Origin: Breviolum minutum Mf 1.05b.01
Taxonomy: Eukaryota > Sar > Dinophyceae > Suessiales > Symbiodiniaceae
Assembly (NCBI GenBank): GCA_000507305.1
Contig: DF239138.1
Coordinates: 182,773 to 246,772 of the forward strand
Length of the DNA stretch: 64,000 nucleotides
Direction of reading: 5' to 3'
The translations under genes were made by a program, and so were the position numbers. The notes beneath the pieces are model-generated. The model made no database searches. It was not told the DNA's origin and saw only the letters and a program-made list of their open reading frames with translations. Shown one piece after another: positions 50,290-59,608 of this stretch. Each line of letters starts with the position of its first letter. Position 1 is the stretch's first letter.

Positions 50290-51110
50290 CGCAGGTTTTG
50301 TAGTACAATCAGCCTATGCCAACTTATTTCCCTACAAAAATGATGCTTTTTTACTCCTTACCAAGTCCTACAAAAGTCTGTTCCCAACCAAAAGCAGTCC
50401 CCTACAAAATGACCCTGTTCTGGAGGCTTTGTCCCTGGAGGGGGTCCAAAAATGCCTATGATAAAATCGAACATTTTTTTTGTAGGATCCTCTGATTCCC
50501 AACAAAAACATGAACAACTTGTATGTCAACCCCTCCTTTTTTGTAGGGAACTATTTTTCCATCCCTCTCCCAATTCCTTACTCTTCCATATCTTTCCAAC
50601 ACCTTCATCGTGACAAACAGTTGGACTGCGCTGCACAGCAGGGCTGTGCGATCCCTACACTACGGGGAAAACGGGAGACATGAACATTAAACGGTGTATA
50701 TGTCGAACATGTTTCAACCACGGTTAAAATAGAATTTCATAAGATTGCCTATCCACGCCGGCCCCGTTTTCCCTTGACTTGTTTCAGTCCTTTGCAAAAT
50801 TCCTACATGGTCACCTCATTATCATATATATCCATACCACCACGACAAAAATGGGTATACCAGACAGAAGTCCTACAACAGTGGAGGTTCCAGCCTCAAA
50901 GTGGTCCCTACAAAAGTACGAAACCAGGTCTCCTCTTCTTTTTTGGGCCCCAAGAAAAAGATCCTAGAAACTTGGTGGGCCCAACCTCAGTTCCTAAAAA
51001 GGGGTGATTTTCCTACAATATTCCCGGTGTACGACCCTTTGTTTTCTACAATCTTCATACCTTTTTGAAGTTTGTAGAGAACCCAACCCTCCCTCTTTTG
51101 TAGTGGAAAA
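50290..51110. repeat. cluster of CCTACAAAA motifs
   Basis: CCTACAAAA or close variants recur at about 50332, 50368, 50401 and 50908 forward, and as TTTTGTAG(G) at about 50294, 50480, 50540 and 51098. Spacing is irregular. Confidence 0.55.
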
Positions 51111-51114
51111 ACCA

Positions 51115-51456
51115 CCACGGGGATCCCCTTGACGGGGCAGCACTTGGAGCAGCAGTTCGGCCAGGTGATGGGCTTGGCACCTTTGCCTTCACCAAGTCTC
51201 CTTCGACCTGAGAAGTGATCGGATTCTCGGAATCCTGGGCAACACTTGGCCAATTGACTCCGTATGCTGGAGCAATTTGTTGTTGGCAAAGATAGCCATG
51301 TCCAGTTTTCTTATAAACACCACCTGAGCTTGGACAAGAAGGAAGGCAGGATAAGTCACCTATACCCTCTGTGGTGTGGGGCACTGTTGCCCGCCGCAAT
51401 GTCTTCCATCCCTTCTCTGGATTCTTAGGGCATTGGTTTTTTTTGCGGAAACACAC
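51115..51456 (-). pseudogene. Cys-rich coding-like region, frame-broken
   Basis: A non-repeat island with minus-strand frames that read like protein: one carries GIGDLSCLPSCPSSGGVYKK and NWPSVAQDSENPITSQVEGD; a second continues as AKPITWPNCCSKCCPVKG downstream. The change of frame fits either an intron or a frameshift. No family recognised. Confidence 0.2.
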
Positions 51457-51597
51457 AACCGTCCAACATCACCGGGTTTCCTTTTTCACCGGTTTTTTGA
51501 ACCATCTGAGGTAACGGTACCCAGGTCCAGGTTGCTTCGAAGGTTTATCTTTACCTCGGCAAAAATGTCCAATCACATCCTCTCCCGGAGGACATCC

Positions 51598-51700
51598 AGA
51601 TGCTCAGATGCGAAAAACGTATGGTGTAGGCATACCTACATTTACCGGGTAGTTTTTTGGGGGTAAATGTATAGGAATACCATACGTTTTTTGCATCTTG
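51598..51700. repeat. F3-like palindrome inside F8
   Basis: ATGCGAAAAACGTATGG ... CCATACGTTTTTTGCAT; F8 pieces (GACATCCAG before, ATACCTCCTGAGGTTTGG after) flank it. Confidence 0.55.
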
Positions 51701-51770
51701 GGTGGTATACCTCCTGAGGTTTGGTGGTTTTAGGTACGTTTTAAGGTGATTTTAGGTATGATCTTGGGGA

Positions 51771-52035
51771 GTATGACCTTTTGATCCCCCTGTTGGAGGT
51801 CACTTAACTTGTCTAAACCGTCACTGAATCATAAAAGGTCAGAGTGAATTGGCAGGGTATAGATATTTTATCACAAAACATGTCAGGTCGCTACGAGTAA
51901 GATGGAGGAATCCTCACCGTCATGTAAGCTGTATGGATACAGCTTATCCGGCTTATGTAAGGGAACACCCGCCTACAAAATAGCCTTATAAAACAGACTA
52001 CCATCGAGCCAAAGGGCGGTTGGAAAAATGGGATG
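51771..52035. other. intergenic, nothing recognised
   Basis: No repeat family assigned. CCGTCATGTAAGC...GGCTTATGTAAGG (51917-51962) is a small imperfect inverted repeat. Confidence 0.3.
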
Positions 52036-52036
52036 A

Positions 52037-52545
52037 TGTTGTTGATGGAAAAAATCTGGCTAAGCACCTGGGATGTATAAAATCCTGTGTCTGAAGGATG
52101 CATTGAAATGCATGTTGGTCAAAAGGAAAAGGTATATGGTACAAAAAATACAAGCTCTGCACGTAGATGGTCTTCTCAGTGATTTGTCGATGCTTCCAAA
52201 AGGCTCTTGGTATCGGAGAGATAGCGCCCCGCCTCGGGCAAACCCAAATCCTTCATGATGATGTAGGTGGCAATTTTCTTAACCATAGAATCTGCCGGTG
52301 TCCGTGCGTCCAGTTTTAGTATAAATTTGGAGCTATTGATTTGATCAAGGTGAGGACGTAACCTGTCTTGGTATAGACTCAAAGAAGACTCCGGAGTAGG
52401 AACTGTCCGGTTCCGCAAAGTATCAGGAGTGCCTGTGAGTACCACCACATAGTTGCTGAGGTCCATCACCTTCTCCGATTCGAAGATACGATGAAATAAT
52501 GGGATAACCAACATACTAACTGGTGCAAGATTTCTTCCACTGTTG
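52037..52545. mobile_element. F4 element carrying a gene fragment
   Basis: The left F4 half (TGTTGATGGAAAAAATCTGG ... CCTGGGATGTATAAAATCC, 52037-52087) and the right half (GAAATAATGGGATA ... TGGTGCAAGATTTCTTCCAC then TGTTG, 52492-52545) are in consensus order but separated by about 400 bp of unrelated, coding-like DNA. Confidence 0.6.
52176..52490 (-). pseudogene. captured exon fragment, nucleotide-kinase-like
   Basis: The minus-strand frame continues to 52514, but beyond 52490 it is F4 sequence. The insert part reads FESEKVMDLSNYVVVLTGTP, then RNRTVPTPESSLSLYQDRL, then KFILKLDARTPADSMVKKIA. The pattern (hydrophobic strand, L-T-G-T-P, R-rich lid-like stretch, then FxLDAxxPxD before an amphipathic helix) is reminiscent of the C-terminal half of P-loop nucleotide kinases. 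No P-loop is present. It may be a transduplicated exon or a host exon with repeats in its introns. Function is inference. Confidence 0.3.
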
Positions 52546-52720
52546 TGCTAACAGGTGGAGAGGTGTTTGACGAGTATGTTTTGGGGGCTCCAGTCATACC
52601 GAACCTCAGGACATGTTTTAAAGTCCGCGTAGGGATAACAGATGTTTTTCCTTAGCATTCAATTTCATCATCTCTTGCTGGGCGCAGTATTTTGCAAATT
52701 TGGGTAAGATTTGCAGATCC

Positions 52721-52818
52721 CAAAAGATCCATGTATGGATTATGCATGGTATATTTACCTGCATTTGGCTTAAATTTGTGGTCGATGTAATGTTTAATTG
52801 TAGGTCTATATGCCATAC
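52721..52818. repeat. F3 palindrome
   Basis: AAGATCCATGTATGGATTATG ... TAGGTCTATATGCCATACAC. Confidence 0.55.
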
Positions 52819-52933
52819 ACCCCCAAAGTTTAACATAGACCCTGAGAAATTGATGGTTGGAAGACGATCCTTTCCTATTGGGTTTCTGAAACTTTTCAGG
52901 GGAAAACTCGCTGTTAAACTTCTGGAGGGGTAC
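52817..52933. repeat. F9 palindrome
   Basis: CCCCCAAAGTTTAACATAGAC ... CTCGCTGTTAAACT then TCTGGAGGGG. Confidence 0.65.
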
Positions 52934-53072
52934 CAGTACAATTTTTGTTGGTGCTGTTTCAGAAACCCTGCTCACCACATTTGCAGCTGGTAGTGCAATT
53001 TTTGTTATTTACAGGGTCGAGAAGCAGATTCCAGCAAACAGTAAAGATGTAAAATCTGAAATCAACCACGGG

Positions 53073-53177
53073 TACACCCCCGAAATCTAACATAGCCCCT
53101 GAAAAATGATGGTTGGAAGATGAGTTTCCTTTTGGGATTGCGTATTTTTAGGGGCTATGTTAAATTTCACGGGTGTA
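53073..53177. repeat. F9 palindrome
   Basis: TACACCCCCGAAATCTAACA ... TGTTAAATTTCACGGGTGTA. Confidence 0.75.
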
Positions 53178-53399
53178 GTAGTGTAAGCTCATGGGGGAAT
53201 TTAAGGGTATTAAATGAATCGAGTTGGACACGTGAGTCATTTTGCCTTTCAAAACAACTAAGATGTCAATGTGCTGATCGACAGCTGTTGGTAGCTCCTT
53301 ATGAAGGGAAGTTGGATACCCCCTAGCTCCATTCCCCCGGCTGCCATGAAATATATATGAAATCCTTCATGTCGATCAATCAGTTTTTTTGGTGCGTAA

Positions 53400-53691
53400 G
53401 GAGGATCATCCCAGTTGGTCAGTAGCTAGTAAGACCCGTTTATAAGCTAGTTGGTGGTTTCAACCCATTTGAAAAATATTAGTCAAAATGGGAATCTTCC
53501 CCAAATAGGGGTGAAAATAAAACATATTTGAACCACCACCCAGTAAGCCATAAAAGATATAAAAAGCCCATTAGTAAGCCATAAAAGATATAAAAAGCCC
53601 ATTTGGAAGGGGTCCCACAACCTGATCCTTAGGGGACTTATATACTCACCATAGGCCAATCAACCACTGGAACCCTGAGATGATCCTCCAA
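53400..53691. mobile_element. F1 element with F2 nested and an internal tandem duplication
   Basis: GGAGGATCATCCCAGTTGG ... TGAGATGATCCTCCAAG. F2 (53447-53543) interrupts it. TAAGCCATAAAAGATATAAA then AAGCCCA occurs twice in tandem at 53544-53602. Confidence 0.65.
53447..53543. mobile_element. F2 MITE with TAAG target duplication, nested in F1
   Basis: CTAGTTGGTGGTTTCAACCC ... TTGAACCACCACCCAG; TAAG at 53443-53446 and 53544-53547 interrupts the F1 interior. Confidence 0.85.
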
Positions 53692-53732
53692 GTGAGCCGG
53701 TCCTCCGAAATCAAGCTGACAGTGGGATTTTC

Positions 53733-53910
53733 AGGGACCCCCAAGGACATCGGACCCCTTGAAACTGGTAAGTTTCCCATACGATTCCCATATCTTTAGG
53801 GATTCGAACATGGGAGTGGTGACAAGGGATTCTTATGGGAGTGGTATGGGAATATTCTGGGAAACTTCCCATAAAGGGGTCCCATGTCCTTGTTGAGGGT
53901 CCCCGGAATC
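53733..53910. repeat. F13 palindrome, long form
   Basis: AGGGACCCCCAAGGACATCGG ... CATGTCCTTGTTGAGGGTCC; TTTCCCATACGATTCCCATA and TATGGGAATATTCTGGG inside. Confidence 0.65.
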
Positions 53911-53911
53911 A

Positions 53912-54382
53912 CCCGAAATCAAGCTGAGCAAACCCTACTCAACACCGGGCTATGCGTGAAGGAGTACTTGGGCGGGCACTGAGCGCGAGGCAGAGGGCGA
54001 TGGACCATGAACCCACAACAAAAAATCCAGCGGACTCAACCCCATCAGTTCCAACAAAAACACCTAGAAGTCCAGCAAACCACCATGCTTTAACAGGTTG
54101 GTGGTAACGAGTTCCACTATTTTTTTTGGTAGTAAGGGATTCTTATTGAATATCATCCAAAATCTTCACCACTGTTTTTCTTTTGAAATCCTGGTGTGAC
54201 GACTTACAGGGTAAGCTGAACTTTACTACTGGGTGACAAAAATGGTAGCTCTAAGTGGTTATTGAGTTGGCATTTTTTCTTATAAGCATGATTGACCCGG
54301 GTAACTTGGTTGTTCAAATCTGACCCCTATGGTGGGGTGAAATTATCCAACATGACGAATGATCGATGGGATAAATACAGCC
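53912..54382. other. intergenic, nothing recognised
   Basis: A GC-richer patch (53935-54010) carries no recognisable frame. No family repeats. Confidence 0.3.
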
Positions 54383-54511
54383 GGTGGGCCCCGAGCTGAC
54401 CGTTATAAGTGGAGGGACATGGGGCTCCTATAAATGGAGAAAATCAATGGGTAGCCTTACTTATAGAGGTTATAACTCCATTTATAACTAGTAGGGGTCC
54501 CACCTTGTAGG
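54383..54511. repeat. F6 element
   Basis: GGTGGGCCCCGAGCTGACCG ... CTAGTAGGGGTCCCACCTTG then TAG. Confidence 0.65.
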
Positions 54512-54604
54512 ACTTCAATTTTCGCCAAGTAGGATGTCCCGCGTGAACACTTCGTAAACGATCATTATAGTCAGTTGGGGGTTGTCCGAAATTCCTGTTG
54601 TTTT

Positions 54605-54770
54605 TTGGTAGGATAGGACCCCTTGCGCTTCGCCCTTGCGCGCTCTTGCGCGCGTGTTTTTTTTTGCCACATTCAATGAATATCCTCCAAATTCCATGGT
54701 GATATGGTGATGTATGGTGATATGGTATGTCTTGCGCTCGCCCTTGCGCCCTCTTGCGCGGCCCTGCATT
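54605..54770 (+). repeat. duplicated CTTGCGC-rich block
   Basis: CTTGCGCTTCGCCCTTGCGC (54610s) and CTTGCGCTCGCCCTTGCGCC (54730s) are near-identical GC blocks, about 120 bp apart in the same orientation. ATGGTGATATGGTGATGTAT lies between. Confidence 0.65.
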
Positions 54771-55038
54771 TTTGATGCCTCTATATCATGCTCTCAAAAT
54801 CCTATCTCCCCCGAAGATGTGATTGAAAGGACGGTTTTTTTTTATAAATCCCCAGTTGGGTTATGGAAACCTGAGGAACTGGAGCTGCAATCCAACTTCG
54901 AGGGCGTAATGTTTACCCCTGTTTAAAAAAAAAACCTGTCCGTTTAATTGGGGGAGTTTCATTTTAGTAGCAAATCATCACTTTTGGGGGGTACCCCCTA
55001 ATTAAACAAACAAGGGGTTCACATTGAGTAACCCACAG

Positions 55039-55143
55039 GTATACAAGGTGGGCCTAACCCATTTATGTTCACCCATTTAGCTCGGGCCGGGCCCCATGGA
55101 AAACTCCATTTATTTCCCGATCGGGCTCGGGGTCCACCTTGTA
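55039..55143. repeat. F6 element
   Basis: ACAAGGTGGGCCTAACCC ... GCTCGGGGTCCACCTTGTAG. Confidence 0.6.
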
Positions 55144-55207
55144 GAATTCTCACTTGACCAACCGGGTAACCACACCCTGGAAACAAAAAAAAACAAAGAA
55201 ACCACTC

Positions 55208-55332
55208 CCTAGACATCCAAAAAATCATCCAAATACCTGGTGAGGTGTGAAAGGACCCCCCCCTTTCCAGCCGAATCTCATTAGATCTTTGGCGAATCAA
55301 ACACCTACTTCAGGCGTTTGGATGGCTAGGGA
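55208..55332. repeat. F8-like element
   Basis: CCCTAGACATCCAAAAAATC ... CAGGCGTTTGGATGGCTAGG then GA. Confidence 0.5.
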
Positions 55333-55345
55333 TGATTGAACATTT

Positions 55346-55468
55346 CTTAATGAATTTTGGTGGTTTCAACCCACTTGAAACATATTAGTCAAAGTGGATC
55401 ATCTTCCCCAAGGATCGGGGTGAACATAAAAAATATTTGAAGTTTCACCAACCACTTAATGAATTTTG
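55346..55468. mobile_element. F2 element between 14-bp direct repeats
   Basis: The F2 core (55360-55454; GTGGTTTCAACCC ... CACCAACCA) lies between two copies of CTTAATGAATTTTG (55346-55359 and 55455-55468). The usual CTAG ends are absent. Confidence 0.6.
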
Positions 55469-55590
55469 TCACTTTTAAGAACCTTTTAACAAAAAGTGTC
55501 CATGAAGTCCTGGAAAACTATACGTGGACTTTCAGGAAGTCCACTTGGCCACCATTGCACCATCTATTTTTGTGGTTGCACTTGGCCATA

Positions 55591-55689
55591 CTGTTGATGG
55601 AAGAAATCCTGCACCACTTGATATGGTAAATCCCATTATTTTCAGGGTTTCATACATCCCAGGTGGTGCAGGATTTCAGCCATCAACAG
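55591..55689. mobile_element. F4 MITE with TA flanks, in F10
   Basis: CTGTTGATGGAAGAAATCC ... GCCATCAACAG; TA at 55589-55590 and 55690-55691. F10 sequence (TCATCATCCCAAAGGAGCC, GGTGGCAACGACTTCCAGGG) continues to 55744. Confidence 0.8.
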
Positions 55690-55744
55690 TATCATCATCC
55701 CAAAGGAGCCACTCTTCTCAAAGTGGTGGCAACGACTTCCAGGG

Positions 55745-56095
55745 AATTGTCTTCAAAAAACCTTTGAGGTTTTATTTCTTGTCATTTCAGTGTGCAGTAC
55801 AAAAGTGAGAACTCTCAAGAGATAGTATCCAGGGCAATATCTTCAGCTATTTTCGGATGACACGAAGTGATCTTGTGGGGGCAAATCTTATCCCGTCAGG
55901 ATCAAGATTGCCACGACTAGATTGGGGTAGCATCCTTCAAGTAGTAATATAAATATCCACATCGAGTATGAGGCAATTAACTATTGAGATCAAATAATCA
56001 TGATTGGGGCTCCTGCAATCCAAAACTTAGAATCCGATTCGCCCGAACGTCTTCCAGTCATACCGAACGTCTGTGAGGATCTTAGTGTGAGTGAA
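55745..56095. other. intergenic, nothing recognised
   Basis: No repeat family or coding signal seen. Confidence 0.3.
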
Positions 56096-56097
56096 AC

Positions 56098-56197
56098 TGT
56101 TGATGGAAGAAATCCTGCACCAATTGAAAAGTACTTTATCCCGTTACTTACAAGGTTTTATACATTCCAGGTGGTGCAGGATTTCTTCCATCAACAG
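56098..56197. mobile_element. F4 MITE with AA flanks
   Basis: CTGTTGATGGAAGAAATCC ... CTTCCATCAACAG; AA at 56096-56097 and 56198-56199 instead of TA. Confidence 0.75.
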
Positions 56198-56258
56198 AAG
56201 GACTCCTGAATTTAAACTAATTTTCCTTGACCCGAACCCTTTCGGTAAAACTGGACTG

Positions 56259-56396
56259 CTCGGATGTCCCAGGAAGTTAGGATCAATGGTTAGCATATGG
56301 GTGATAACTTATAACCTACTTACACTCGTATAAATGGAGCATATTGGGGTTATGACACACATACTAACCATTTACTAACTTCCTGGGACATCCAAG
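56259..56396. mobile_element. F5 MITE
   Basis: CTCGGATGTCCCAGGAAGTT ... AACTTCCTGGGACATCCAAG; TA follows, TG precedes. Confidence 0.75.
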
Positions 56397-56530
56397 TATA
56401 GGGGAAGAGATATCCCACAGTTCTCAATATGTGCGAGTTGAACCTTGGTTAACCAAGTAACCGTGACAACAATGAGGCTTTCATTTTTAGTAAGAGATCC
56501 CGAGCTACCAAAACAACGACAAATACAACC

Positions 56531-56601
56531 CCACCACCACCACCACCACCACCACCACCACCACCACCACCACCACCACCACCACCACCACCACCACCAG
56601 C

Positions 56602-56663
<62 letters not shown>
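56531..56663 (+). repeat. compound microsatellite (CAC)n(CAA)n
   Basis: About 22 CAC units run into about 21 CAA units with a single CAG at the switch (near 56600). Reading frames through it give poly-His/poly-Gln or Val/Gly runs and are not genes. Confidence 0.97.
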
Positions 56664-56824
56664 CCACAGCCACAACGAAAAAATACACCTTTGCTTTTTA
56701 GACATGAGGGTCTCACGAAAATGCCCCCGTGTGTTTCCTCCAATAAACCTTCGTCGCACACCACCGTGACCGAGGCACTTTGAAGCCCGAAGAGGCATTC
56801 AAGTTAAGCTGGTCGGCGGAGGAA

Positions 56825-57070
56825 GCTCCAGGTATAAGGGGAGTTATAACCACTACAAGTTGGGCTACCCAAACCATAACATGGTCCTGGTACATTTCCC
56901 TACATGAAGTGGATTTCTATGGTACATTACCTATAAGTATACTTACCTATAAGTAGGGTTGTAACTGAAGTCACCTATTTTGATAGGATCCGTGTATGGT
57001 ATATTTCCCCAAAGGGGTTATTTATCCATTCCCATAGGGTTTTAATGACTGGAGGATTTGGGATTTTGGA
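56825..57070. other. mixed F6/F3 fragments
   Basis: GGTATAAGGGGAGTTATAACC, CCTATAAGTAGGGTTGTAAC and GGATCCGTGTATGGTATATTT appear in partial, rearranged form; no complete element. Confidence 0.3.
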
Positions 57071-57155
57071 TGACTATCAGCTATAAGATAGGGGCCCCAT
57101 TTATAGGGACCCCATAACTCCATTTATGACGATCGTAGGCCCGGCCCACTTTGTA
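57071..57155. repeat. F6 fragment
   Basis: GGGACCCCATAACTCCATTTATG then CGATCGTAGGCCCGGCCCAC. Confidence 0.4.
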
Positions 57156-57175
57156 GATATATCTCCTTCAATCTC

Positions 57176-57295
57176 CCTGGAAGTCAACCACCACTAAAAA
57201 ATGATGGTTCCTTTTGGATGATGATAAACCCCTACTAAAGAAAAAAGGTTGGTTCGGCAACCAACCTATAAAAAATTGGTGGTTGGACTTCCAGG
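57176..57295. repeat. F10 palindrome
   Basis: CCCTGGAAGTCAACCACCAC ... TGGTGGTTGGACTTCCAGGG. Confidence 0.75.
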
Positions 57296-57447
57296 GTTCT
57301 GGAACCTTCGGCAAATGAGTGCAACCCCATGGTTTCTCTTGTTTCTCGAAAACTTCCACTGCTCAATGGTTAAAAGAAAAAGCCACATCAAGATATGATG
57401 TCACTCATGTTGATTTCGGTGCTTTAAAGTGGCTTCCGAAGAAATAG

Positions 57448-57549
57448 TAACCATACCATCCATGTACGGTATATTTACCTGCATTTGGTATCATTTGGTG
57501 GATTTTTCTGGTAAATGTAGGTAACTATACCATACATGGATGCTATGGG
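57448..57549. repeat. F3 palindrome
   Basis: TAACCATACCATCCATGTACG ... CCATACATGGATGCTATGGG. Confidence 0.65.
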
Positions 57550-57755
57550 TTAGAGTTTTGTGTGCACGGGATCTTTTTGCGCCCTCGTACATTTTTTCCA
57601 GAGACACAAACAATACCACCTTCAAACCTGTTGGAATAATACACAGTTATGACTGATTGAATGGAACATATGTTGGCTTGGGAATGTTGGCAAGTCTTTT
57701 TTCCATGTAGAAGATATTTGCATGCTTGTTTGCTGTTCAACACGTTTTCCCCCTG

Positions 57756-57837
57756 TCCATGTCTGGTATTAATTACCTACATTTACCATAAGTTTTAGCC
57801 AAATGTAGGTAAATATATCATACATGGATCCTATAGG
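57756..57837. repeat. F3 palindrome
   Basis: CCATGTCTGGTATTAATTACC ... ATCATACATGGATCCTATAGG. Confidence 0.6.
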
Positions 57838-57847
57838 ATTTGTAGTA

Positions 57848-58198
57848 CCCCTTGACATCCAGGCGAATACTTGGAGGATCATCCCATTTAGTCAGTGGTT
57901 AGTAACCCCTATCTATAAGCCATTTAGGCCATTTGGAAGAGAATAACCCCATTAAGGGGACTCACTAACCATGGTTATTAACTACTTACTAAATGGGATG
58001 ATCCTCCAAGTACCTCCTCAGGTTTGGTGTGGGATCGGCATGTTTGGAGGGTGCATCAGGTGTGACTGGATGTTGCAAAGTTTGAGAGCTTTTATAGGAT
58101 TCCGGAGATGCAAAACACCCTCCTTAGCTTTGCTGTTTGATCGATGTGTTTTGGGGGGTCCAAATACCAAACCTCAGGAGGTGTTGGATGTCTAGGGT
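57848..58198. repeat. F8 elements, one interrupted by F1
   Basis: CCCTTGACATCCAGGCGAA | TA F1 TA | CCTCCTCAGGTTTGGTG ... GTGACTGGATG (to about 58070). A second F8 right half (CTGTTTGATCGATGTG ... GGATGTCTAGGG) ends at 58198. Confidence 0.65.
57870..58010. mobile_element. F1 MITE with TA duplication, nested in F8
   Basis: CTTGGAGGATCATCCCATTT ... AAATGGGATGATCCTCCAAG; TA at 57868-57869 and 58011-58012. The uninterrupted F8 consensus has a single TA here (GAATACCTCC), which proves the duplication. Confidence 0.9.
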
Positions 58199-58398
58199 CT
58201 GCTATGTTCTCGCCCCCCTTTTTTTGTTTTGCACACCCCCGCCCACCTGATCAGCCATTGCCTTCCAAACGGCAAACGTTAAAACCGGAGGAAATCACGT
58301 TTCACGTTGAACCAAATGAACCCTTCACCCGCGCCGGTCCACCTCACCACCGAGAGTTTTGTTGAGGATTCTTGAGGGATCGAAACGCTTACACCCCA

Positions 58399-58538
58399 CT
58401 TGGAGTCATCCCAGCACTTGGTTCCATCAATGGTTGGCAAGTCCCCTAAGTAGGGTTGTGGGGCCCCTTCCAAATGGCCTGTTTTTGGCCTATAAATGGT
58501 GGTTACTAATCACTTACTAACTGGGATGATCCTCTGAG
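58399..58538. mobile_element. F1 MITE
   Basis: CTTGGAGTCATCCCAGCAC ... AACTGGGATGATCCTCTGAG; CCCCTTCCAAATGGCC inside. Confidence 0.65.
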
Positions 58539-58724
58539 CAAATGCTTAAATGGGAAAACACGTGGTTAAGCTAAGTTGTTTTTTTGTAGGGAATTATACT
58601 AATGGGGATGAAAAATACGCCAATGTAATGATTCATATCCCAAAAACTCAAAAAAACTGTTGTTTTTACCTATCCATTTACCTCCTGAGCTACTCAAAGG
58701 TATATATATATAAATATGATATAC

Positions 58725-58984
58725 ACCCCCGGAGTTTAACATGTCCCCTGAAAAGGGGACCATTCTAAAGAAGACATTTCATCTTCCAAACATCGATTTT
58801 CATCATGACTGGACAACCACCCGCCCCTAACGTACCCACCTCAGAGATAAGGGTTCAAGAGCGCCTTATTGGGGGAAACCAATGGTTAATAAGCCCTAAA
58901 TGAGGCCTTACTTCCGGGAGGGGTATGTTAGGTTGGTTGACCAGTGATGATTTCAGGAGACAGCTGTTAGTTTTCAGGGGTCGA
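58725..58984. repeat. F9 palindrome with F14 nested
   Basis: CACCCCCGGAGTTTAACATG ... CAGCTGTTAGTTTTCAGGGG. The halves are separated by the F14 element 58809-58944. Confidence 0.55.
58809..58944. repeat. F14 palindrome nested in F9
   Basis: CTGGACAACCACCCGCCCC ... GGTATGTTAGGTTGGTTGAC then CAG; GCCTTATTGGGG and TGAGGCCTTACTT inside. Confidence 0.55.
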
Positions 58985-59069
58985 CATTTGAGTGTCTGGG
59001 TGATTCGGAATCTTTTTGTGTCTTGTTTTTTGGAAAGGATAGATCGAAGTAAGAAGCCACATGGTGAGG

Positions 59070-59142
59070 GTAATCAACCAACTCCAAAGGCTTGCTAACC
59101 CTTATTTCCGGGGAGGGCACGTTAGGGGGTAGGTTCACTAGC
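59070..59142. repeat. F14 fragment
   Basis: GTAATCAACCAACTCC and GGCACGTTAGGGGGTAGGTTC. Confidence 0.35.
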
Positions 59143-59202
59143 CATGATCTTTACCAACAGAAAAAAAACAAGAAGTAGATGACACCAAACTTCTAGTCTC
59201 CA

Positions 59203-59329
59203 ATACCCATAGCATGCATGGGACTGTTATATATGTTATATGTTCATACAAATTGACCATAAAATCAATCATCAATGTAGGTCAATATGTTATAGGTCAA
59301 TATACCTGTCCCATGAATGGTATGGGATA
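59203..59329. repeat. F3 palindrome (GGGACTG subtype)
   Basis: ATACCCATAGCATGCATGGG ... CCCATGAATGGTATGGGATA. Confidence 0.6.
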
Positions 59330-59359
59330 TGTCTTATACACTCCCGAACTTAGGAGCTT

Positions 59360-59415
59360 CGGCACGCAGCACGCGCAACGCTGCGTGCCAGCACGCAGTT
59401 TCGTCACGCAGTGGT
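59360..59415 (+). repeat. CACGCAG repeats
   Basis: CACGCAG recurs four times in 50 bp with intervening AACGCTGCGTG, forming a GC-rich hairpin-prone patch at the edge of the MITE-rich region. Confidence 0.5.
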
Positions 59416-59437
59416 TTTTTAATAAAGGAAATGATGT

Positions 59438-59544
59438 GAATGCATTTTTCCTGCAAAAAAAAAATGCATTGGTGATNCCGTTTCAACAATTTCTATCCAA
59501 AACGAAATCATGCGAATGCATTTTTCTGAAAAAATAAATGCATT
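59438..59544. repeat. two tandem introner-like inverted repeats
   Basis: GAATGCATTTTTCCTGC...AAAATGCATT (59438-59470) and GCGAATGCATTTTTCTG...AAATGCATT (59513-59542), with similar flanks (AAATGATGT / AAATCATGC and GGTGAT). A single N lies at 59477 between them. Confidence 0.65.
59477..59477. other. ambiguous base (N)
   Basis: Single N between two near-identical introner-like repeats, a place where read alignment is likely to be ambiguous. Confidence 0.95.
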
Positions 59545-59608
59545 GGTGATGTTGGGACCGATCCGGGACCCTAAATAGAACCTCAGCGACGAATGCATTT
59601 TTTCCGTT

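Noticed and set aside
56375..56798. Poly-His/Gln or poly-Val/Gly/Leu ORFs
   Set aside because: Produced entirely by the (CAC)n(CAA)n microsatellite.
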